This document shows, piece after piece, positions 58,051 to 64,000 of a stretch of DNA of 64,000 bases. The notes under the pieces are model-generated. The model did no database searches. It was not told where the DNA came from and saw only the letters and a list, made by a program, of their open reading frames with translations. Position 1 is the stretch's first letter. Every line of letters starts with the position of its first letter. Origin of the DNA: Collybiopsis luxurians FD-317 M1 (Eukaryota > Basidiomycota > Agaricomycetes > Agaricales > Omphalotaceae); NCBI GenBank assembly GCA_000827265.1, contig KN834759.1:353666-417665 (forward strand), read 5' to 3'. The position numbers and the translations under genes are program-made.

Positions 58051-58735
58051 TCCGTCATTCCTTTTATCATTATTCTTTAAATTTTATGGTTAGACAAATT
58101 TATCCACTGCTTATTTTACATTAATTTCTTTGACTACTTTACAGTACCTGCTCGATTTTGACTGCGTATCGTATACCGTTGTTCAATAGCTTTTACTATT
58201 ACTATTATACAGCATGCCTATTCTGCTTAGGCGGTTTTTTTGAGTGGGTCACGGGCAGACTAGATGAGTTACTTTTAACGCTCTATATGAAAATTGCGTC
58301 ATGCCGTATTCAGCCGGGTGGGTCAAAGCAAGGGTTATCATTCCACATTTGGATGAAATTACACTTGGGAGTGACTGGACATTGGAATTTGTAAACTCTC
58401 CTGAGAGTAAGGGCCTTTTTCATTATATTCTTTTCAAATTCACCCTGCAAGAAGCTTCTAGTGTAGCGGTGAACGTTGCAAACTTGAATTGGCCTGGTTG
58501 GTTACCGCAAAACCCTCCATTAAGGCAAAATGCTCGTCATAAGTGCGGCCGCATGGACTCACAGCTCACCCTACCGCGCATTATGCACAAATCTAGCTGA
58601 GGTATGGTATGGACGCAGGTATATAAGATGGTCGAGACGGTCTGTACAGTTCCTTGTCTCCGCTGGACGGATAAACCCTCTCACAGATTCTTACTTGCCT
58701 CTCAACTTAATCGAAAGCTCCCTCTATACTCAAAG
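58051..58735 (+). other. Promoter region of kinase-fold gene 1 (duplicated block)
   Basis: From about 58300 the sequence is similar to 60017-60394, the region before gene 2 (shared gtgcggccgca at about 58543 and 60201, ctccgctggacggata at about 58658 and 60313). No gene is seen. Confidence 0.7.
58620..58627 (+). promoter_or_regulatory. TATA box of kinase-fold gene 1
   Basis: TATATAAG lies 109 bp before the ATG. The equivalent in copy 2 is at 60273-60280, in matching context (atggtcgag / gtggtcgag). Confidence 0.6.
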
Positions 58736-59665
58736 ATGTTCTTCAAACTCAGATCTGTCACATTTGTACTGGGCACCTTGCTCGTCTCTTCTTTGGCTCT
58801 CCCACTCGTTATTCGTGGCAAGGTATTCCACATCCTGTAAGCCACTGCTAGTCATTGACTATCGCAACTCTTTACTATTAGCCCACATGGATGGGCCCCT
58901 CGTATTTGGACTATGTCCAAAATGATGCCAATCGAGCACCAGTCGCAGGCGCTTTCAGTGAGTCCCCTTTTCCTGCTTTAGCTGGCAATAATGGATTCAT
59001 CTTTCTCTCCTCTCCATTTATAGGCAAAGAGTTACCTGAATACCAATACGTCAAAGTTCTTGATGAAGACGAGGGTCAATACAATAAGGGTATCCAGCTC
59101 GTCAAGTACCAAGGCGAGGATGCTATTTTGAAGATCTTGCCGACCTCCACGACCAACTTTGATTTTGGCGAGGCTCTTGCCCTCCGCGACGTCGGTTCCT
59201 TACTTGCCTCTGGAAAGACATCCGCCGGTGACTCTGCCGTCATCATGAAATACATAAATGGGTTGGCTTTTTACCGTATTCCAGGAAATAACGGTCTAGA
59301 GGTAAAGGCCGACGCACTGAAGGCAATATGCCGGAATGTGGCGGATATAGCCGTAAAAAAACATGTGTATCACGAGTGCGTTGCCGAATCTGAAGCGGAC
59401 CTTTTGCAGAATTGTATACTGACCGGTACTGACCTTCAACCTTACAGCGATAACCATGCCGGAAATGTCCTCTTTGAAATAGGGGCCGACAACAAAGTAA
59501 AATCGGCTCAAGTACTCGACTTTGGTCCCAATGGGGTATTTAGAGTGGTTGGTGAAGTTACAGAGAAAGATGTGGTGAGTCTCTTGGTTTTGAGTCTCAA
59601 AGAAGAAGTGTTTGATTACCGACGTCGAACAGTTCGATTATTGTATGGAAAACTCGACGCTTTAA
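58736..59665 (+). CDS. Secreted protein with APH/kinase-like fold, tandem copy 1
   Basis: Five exons: 58736-58822, 58882-58957, 59024-59375, 59448-59574, 59633-59665 (224 aa). A signal peptide (SVTFVLGTLLVSSLALPLVI) precedes a compact kinase-like core. It has a candidate ATP-binding Lys (EDAILKIL), a helix-C-like Glu (GEALALRDVG), a hinge-like VIMKYINGL, a catalytic loop created by splicing (YHDDNHAGNVLF, matching HxDxxxxN) and a DFG motif (VLDFGPNG). The N-lobe is short and no Gly-rich loop is clear. The target may be a protein, sugar or small molecule outside the cell; this is inference. If introns 4 and 5 were retained, longer frames result, but exon conservation with copy 2 argues against that. 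Confidence 0.7.
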
Positions 59666-60394
59666 GTGAGATCACCCTCCGCTTGGGTCAGGCTAGCCAA
59701 GCAACTCGTCGGTCAAAATGTATTGGAACGTCCCGCTACTACTTAGTTTAGAGTTATAGTTATAGTTGTCCTCATGTTCTAGTCATGTCAATTTAACTCG
59801 CCGAGTAGGCTGCGCCTTCTCCATCGGATCCCTCGGATGACCCTTGAGTATTTTAGAGTACACGGCCATTTTTTCACCTGAGATAGATAGATATTTTCTA
59901 CACGGCTCCACGTAGGTGGGGTCCCGCGATGGAGCAGCCGTCTTACGAGGCCAGAATGAAATGAAGGAATCATTCTCATGGCCCGGCGATTTGGAGTGCA
60001 AACGCCATTGTGCCCATGCCGCATTTGGCTGGCCGGGTCAAAGCAAAGGCTATCATGCCATATACAGTAAGAAGGAATCCACACTTGCGAGTGCAGATTT
60101 CCTCCGAGACTATGTAAGGATTATAGAACACCCTGAATGCTGCATACTTGAATTGGCCTCGTTGTTTACCCCTTCATTAAGGCAAAATACTTATCCCTGA
60201 GTGCGGCCGCATAGGCTCACGGCTCACCCTACCGCGTGTTGTAGCCGAATTTAGCCGAGGTATGGACGCATGCATATAAGGTGGTCGAGATTGTTCTGCC
60301 CAGCTTCCTGTCTCCGCTGGACGGATACACCTCCCCAGGAGATTCTTGCTCGCTTCTCAGCCTGTGGTCGCAAGCTCTTCTGAATTCAAGAAAA
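59666..60394 (+). other. Promoter region of kinase-fold gene 2 (duplicated block)
   Basis: This matches the block before gene 1, including the TATA element (60273-60280). The first 350 bp hold the gene 1 3' UTR. Confidence 0.65.
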
Positions 60395-61394
60395 ATGTTC
60401 GTTAAGCTTCGAGCTGTCACGTTCGTCATGGCCACCTTGCTCCTCACTGCTTTGGCTATCCCGACCGTTATTCGTTCCGTTGACGGGGTAAGTCTTTACT
60501 CCACGTACTGTGAGCCATTGACCGTCGTGACTCTTGATTATTAGGAAGCTTGGATCCTTGATGATTATTTGACTGTCCTGAAGGCCAGGGAACATGAGGT
60601 CAAAGACGCATTCAGTGCGTCACCTTTCTTTTCAGTTACCAATCATCGATTCGTTATTTTCCACATGTGCAGGCATCAAGCTAACGGGTATTACCCATGT
60701 CACCTTCATGCCTCCCTCCGAAAGAGGACTCAACAATGAGGGTGTTTACAGCGTCATGTATCATGACCAGGAGGCTGTTATGAAGGTCATGAACTGGAAG
60801 AACGGCGGCTCCGAAGCTTTGGGGGAGGTCCTTGCCCTGAAAGACGTCGGCTTTTACATTGCCTCCGGATTATGTACCCTCTCTGGCCAAGAAAAGCATG
60901 TCATTATCATGAAAAAAATACCCGGGACGCCGTTGCCTGACACGATAGAGTATAAGAAGGAGCCTTCGGATGAGAAGAGAAATCAGATGAAAGGGGAGGC
61001 AATTGAGTTGATGTGCGAAAATGTGGCGGATATAGTCATGGCGAAGAAGGTTTTGCATTAGTATGTGACTGAATCCAAAGCGGAACCGTTGCACAGTTTG
61101 GTACCAACCTTTAACCCAATTTTTTTTGCAGCGAAAACACTGTCGACAACACCTGCGTTCTGATGAAGGATGGAAAAGTGGGATCAGCTAGAGTGTGTGA
61201 CTTTGGTCCGGTCGGGATGTATAGAGTGGATCATTCCGTTCAAAGGGCGCAAGTCGTGAGTCTCTTGGACCTGTTCCTGAGGTGAGAAGAGACTGGTTTT
61301 ATTGACGTTGATTGTTTTTGAATAGATTGCATGGTGTAAGAAACGTTGGACAATCGGAACTTGGAGGACCAATGACTCTTCGGAAATGTTCTAG
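60395..61394 (+). CDS. Secreted protein with APH/kinase-like fold, tandem copy 2 (altered catalytic loop)
   Basis: Five exons: 60395-60487, 60545-60614, 60673-61060, 61132-61255, 61326-61394 (247 aa). Introns are in the same places as in copy 1. Signal peptide: AVTFVMATLLLTALAIPTVI. The core again has the Lys (QEAVMKVM), Glu (GEVLALKDVG), hinge-like VIIMKKIPGTPL and DFG (VCDFGPVG). The catalytic loop reads HYENTVDNTCVL, so HxDxxxxN has become HxExxxxN: the base Asp is Glu. Either a pseudo-enzyme or a shifted chemistry is possible. The C-terminus (IAWCKKRWTIGTWR) is longer than in copy 1. Confidence 0.7.
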
Positions 61395-62193
61395 AATAGA
61401 TATTTTGTCTCCTGAGTATCACCCTCAAATAAATTCACAATTGTCAAGATGCTAGAACTCCTCGATAGAGTAGTTGATGACGAGTATTCCTCTAAAGCGT
61501 ACTTAAACGCCCATTTGCACTCCGGTTTGAGCCGTTTTTGTTCCCATGCTTTTATCCGACCCATATCAACCCGCGATCGACCAGTTTGAAAATGAACCAA
61601 GGTATGTCACACAATTTTAGTGGTCGATATATGACCAAGAAAGCTGAGAGGTGGCCATTGAAATTCTTGTGTCGCCATGATGCTTGAACTCCCTACGCAA
61701 GAGCGAAAAAAATGGGTAAGCTCCAAAGATCTTGCTACTATTCCTGTTCTGCAATGCCAACACTGAACTGCGTAGTATGCATCGGAGGAAGCTGCTATGT
61801 ACTCAAAAGCGGCCCTCCGTGGGGAGGTGTGCGCCCCTCGCCTTGCTCGCCCCGCTATTTCTGTTCCTGCTTGGGGCTTGCTGTTATTTTTATGATGCTC
61901 TCGTGACTTCAATCCTGCCTATTCCGGATTCTGGTCCTCTTTATGAACCCTGAAACACCCGAAGCTCGATTCACGCTCTACTCTATCTTTGTCGAGACTA
62001 TTTCAAGAGAGACCACGGAATAATCTGATGCTGTATGTAGACTTAGATTTGAACGGATCGGAGATTCGGAATGCAGGAAAGGAAGGAAGAGCGGCCTTTC
62101 TGAGATGGGAAAGATGGCTCCACGCGAACTCATACATGAAGCACCATCTTGATTTTCGGACACGCTGGATTTGCCTCTTCTCTCACTCTCATC
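61395..62193. other. Intergenic
   Basis: 0.8 kb with overlapping short frames on both strands (61607-62238) that lack support. It holds the promoter of the carboxylate porter. Confidence 0.5.
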
Positions 62194-64000
62194 ATGGCAT
62201 CCACAGCGCTGTCGCAACTCTGGCATAATGCGACGCACAATCTCGTTCCAAGGCGAGAGAAGAAAGTCGGGCAGAAGCCACTGATCACGGCGCTGCTGGA
62301 GCTGAATCTGAGGCAGTGGGCGGAATTTTGGACTGGGTAATCAGCCCTTTGGATTTTTCTTCGTATGCTCACTGTCCACTTTACAGCTGGCTCGCATGGT
62401 CCTGTGATGCGATCGACTTTTTCTCAGTCTCACTGAGTGTCACCAATCTCTCCAAGCAGTTTGGAAGGGACACGACTGCGATTGTGAGCAGATCATCGTC
62501 TCCGTTCAAGCCAGTGTATATTGATTCTCGTTGCTATAGACCCAAGCTATCACACTCACTCTCCTGCTTCGCTCAGTTGGCGCAGTCCTCTTTGGAATTA
62601 TTTCTGACCGCTTTGGACGCAAATATCCGCTCGTCCTGAACCTTTTGGTTGTATCTGTCCTCGAGCTCGGTGCTGGTTTTGTCCAAACTTACTCCCAGTT
62701 CCTCGCTGTTCGGTCTCTGTTCGGTATTGGTATGGGCGGCATATGGGGATTAGCGGCCTCTACTGCTCTCGAAAATCTTCCCGTCGAAACACGTGGGTTG
62801 GCCAGCGGATTCTTGCAGCAGGGATATGCTGTGGGATATCTTATTGCCGCTGTCATCAATCTCTTCCTTGTTCCTGAGCAGTCTCACTCCTGGCGTGCGT
62901 TATTCTGGACTGCTGCTGGAATAAGCGCGTTTGCTGCATTCATTCGGCTATGTCTTCCTGAAAGTAAGATCTTCTTGAAGGCCCGCGAGGACGCAAAGCT
63001 GCGGGAACAGGAAAGGCTCGGATATAGGGCTGGTGGGGCTGAGAAAACCAAGATATTCGTAAGGGAGACTGGCAAGATGTTGCGGCACCACTGGAAGCTT
63101 TGCATTTATGCCTGCTTGTTGATGACTGGTACGTAGACGGTTTTTTGATTTTGCTCTCCCCGTCGATCAACTTCTCTGTTTCTTGGCGTTGACCGTGAAT
63201 GACGATGCTTCTCCCAGGATTCAACTTCTTCTCACATGGATCTCAGGTGATTATCGAACCTTTCATTCTCTGTCGGTTATTGGCGCTCCGTTCTTCATCC
63301 TATTGTATTTCATCTCACGCTTTCTTGATTTCTCGTCTAACCGTCGCTGTACATTTCCTTTTATGTAACTTGCTTTTCCATCATTGACGATGCTCGGAGT
63401 TCCTTCCGCCTATCATTTTTCTCTCCTGATTCTTTTCTTCTCGGACTTACCGTCTGCGGCGATTGTAGGATCTTTTCCCGACGTACATACAAACCACTAA
63501 AGGATTCTCTGCCCATGACGCGACCGTGATGACCATTATTGGAAATTGTGTAAGTCCTTCGTCGTCTACTGCAAAAAGATCTTTGATTAACCCTACACGA
63601 CAGGGCGCCATCGCAGGCGGTACAATAGCTGGATTCGTATCCCAATATATCGGTCGTAGGCTCACAATCATCACCTTCACCCTTATAGCTGCTGCCTTCA
63701 TTCCCTTGTGGATTCTACCGAATAACTTTGCGGGGCTTTCAGCGGGCGCCTTCTGTATTCAATTTGGTGTGCAGGGTGCTTGGGGTGTTGTGAGTATCCG
63801 TTTCCAGTCTCTATTACCTTGCTGTAATTCAGATATGACAGGTTCCTATTCAACTTGCAGAATTGTCACCTCCGGCGTTTCGAGCAACCTTCCCCGGTGT
63901 GGCCTACCAGGTTGGAAATATGGTCTCCAGTGCCAGTGCACAGATTGAAGCCAGTACGTTGCGAAGGCTTTGGTGTTCGGGCCTGTATTGACGCCTTTTG
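62194..64000 (+). CDS. MFS carboxylate transporter, JEN1-like, cut by right edge
   Basis: Exons so far: 62194-62336, 62387-62483, 62540-63128, 63218-63246, 63469-63549, 63604-63789, 63842-63953; a donor GTACGT at 63954 shows it continues. A plasma-membrane proton symporter for lactate, pyruvate or similar acids. Signatures: WLAWSCDAIDFFSVSLSVTN in helix 1, ISDRFGRKYPLVLNL, RSLFGIGMGGIWGLAASTAL, ENLPVETRGLASGFLQQGYA, the JEN-type NFFSHGSQDLYPTYIQTTKG, GFVSQYIGRRLTII, and AELSPPAFRATFPGVAYQVG. The 29-nt exon 63218-63246 carries FNFFSHGSQ. The NFFSHGSQD motif is known as substrate-critical in JEN1 (NXX[S/T]HX[S/T]QDXXXT), and it is fully kept here. Confidence 0.93.

Noticed and set aside
1..64000. 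CRISPR arrays, bacterial operons, rRNA genes or prophage.
   Set aside because: Intron-rich eukaryotic genes fill the window. The only array is the 35-bp minisatellite, which has no spacers.

Overview
The window looks like nuclear DNA of a basidiomycete, most likely an Agaricomycete mushroom-forming fungus. Nearly every gene is broken by many short introns (mostly about 48-75 nt, GT-AG). The families fit this: divergent RPA49, Set2, SMARCD/Snf12 and NDUFA6, a Zn2Cys6 activator, MFS porters, small secreted proteins and F-box proteins. I built the gene models by hand from splice sites. In the models I summed, the coding length is a multiple of three.

Layout. 1-1631 (-) is RNA polymerase I subunit RPA49, cut by the left edge, head to head with SET2 (1662-5062, +). 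A tandem duplication of about 2.8 kb runs from SET2 exon 9 into the next gene, here called X. It produced an open, spliceable chimera (5390-7407) of the X N-terminus and the Set2 C-terminus with its SRI domain, followed by intact X (8061-9952). Next come an F-box gene and its decayed tandem copy (10276-13569), a damaged small stress-type gene (14237-14767), a large secreted GH106-like enzyme (15399-18758), a Lys/Ser-rich nuclear protein (19043-21647), a secreted orphan (22064-23012) and a Zn2Cys6 activator with 7-nt and 6-nt exons (23534-27108).

28-32 kb holds two tandem monocarboxylate-type MFS porters. 33-36 kb holds a small secreted crystallin-like protein and a 7TM protein. 36.6-38.3 kb holds NDUFA6 and PDAP1 head to head. 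Two paralogous secreted His-rich proteins (38973 and 46608) bracket an AT-richer, repeat-bearing island with a truncated 7TM gene, a 35-bp minisatellite, a foldback element and an orphan gene with an in-frame stop.

48-64 kb holds SNF12, an F-box-like gene, a tiny Cys-rich secreted protein, a hexose-type MFS porter, a mitochondrial-type triple RRM protein, a large orphan, a tandem pair of secreted kinase-fold proteins, and a JEN1-type carboxylate porter cut by the right edge.

The dominant theme is local duplication: at least five independent pairs. One has fused two genes, others have decayed or lost a catalytic residue. No operon-like logic is expected. Functional links are limited to shared divergent promoters (RPA49/SET2, NDUFA6/PDAP1, SNF12/F-box).
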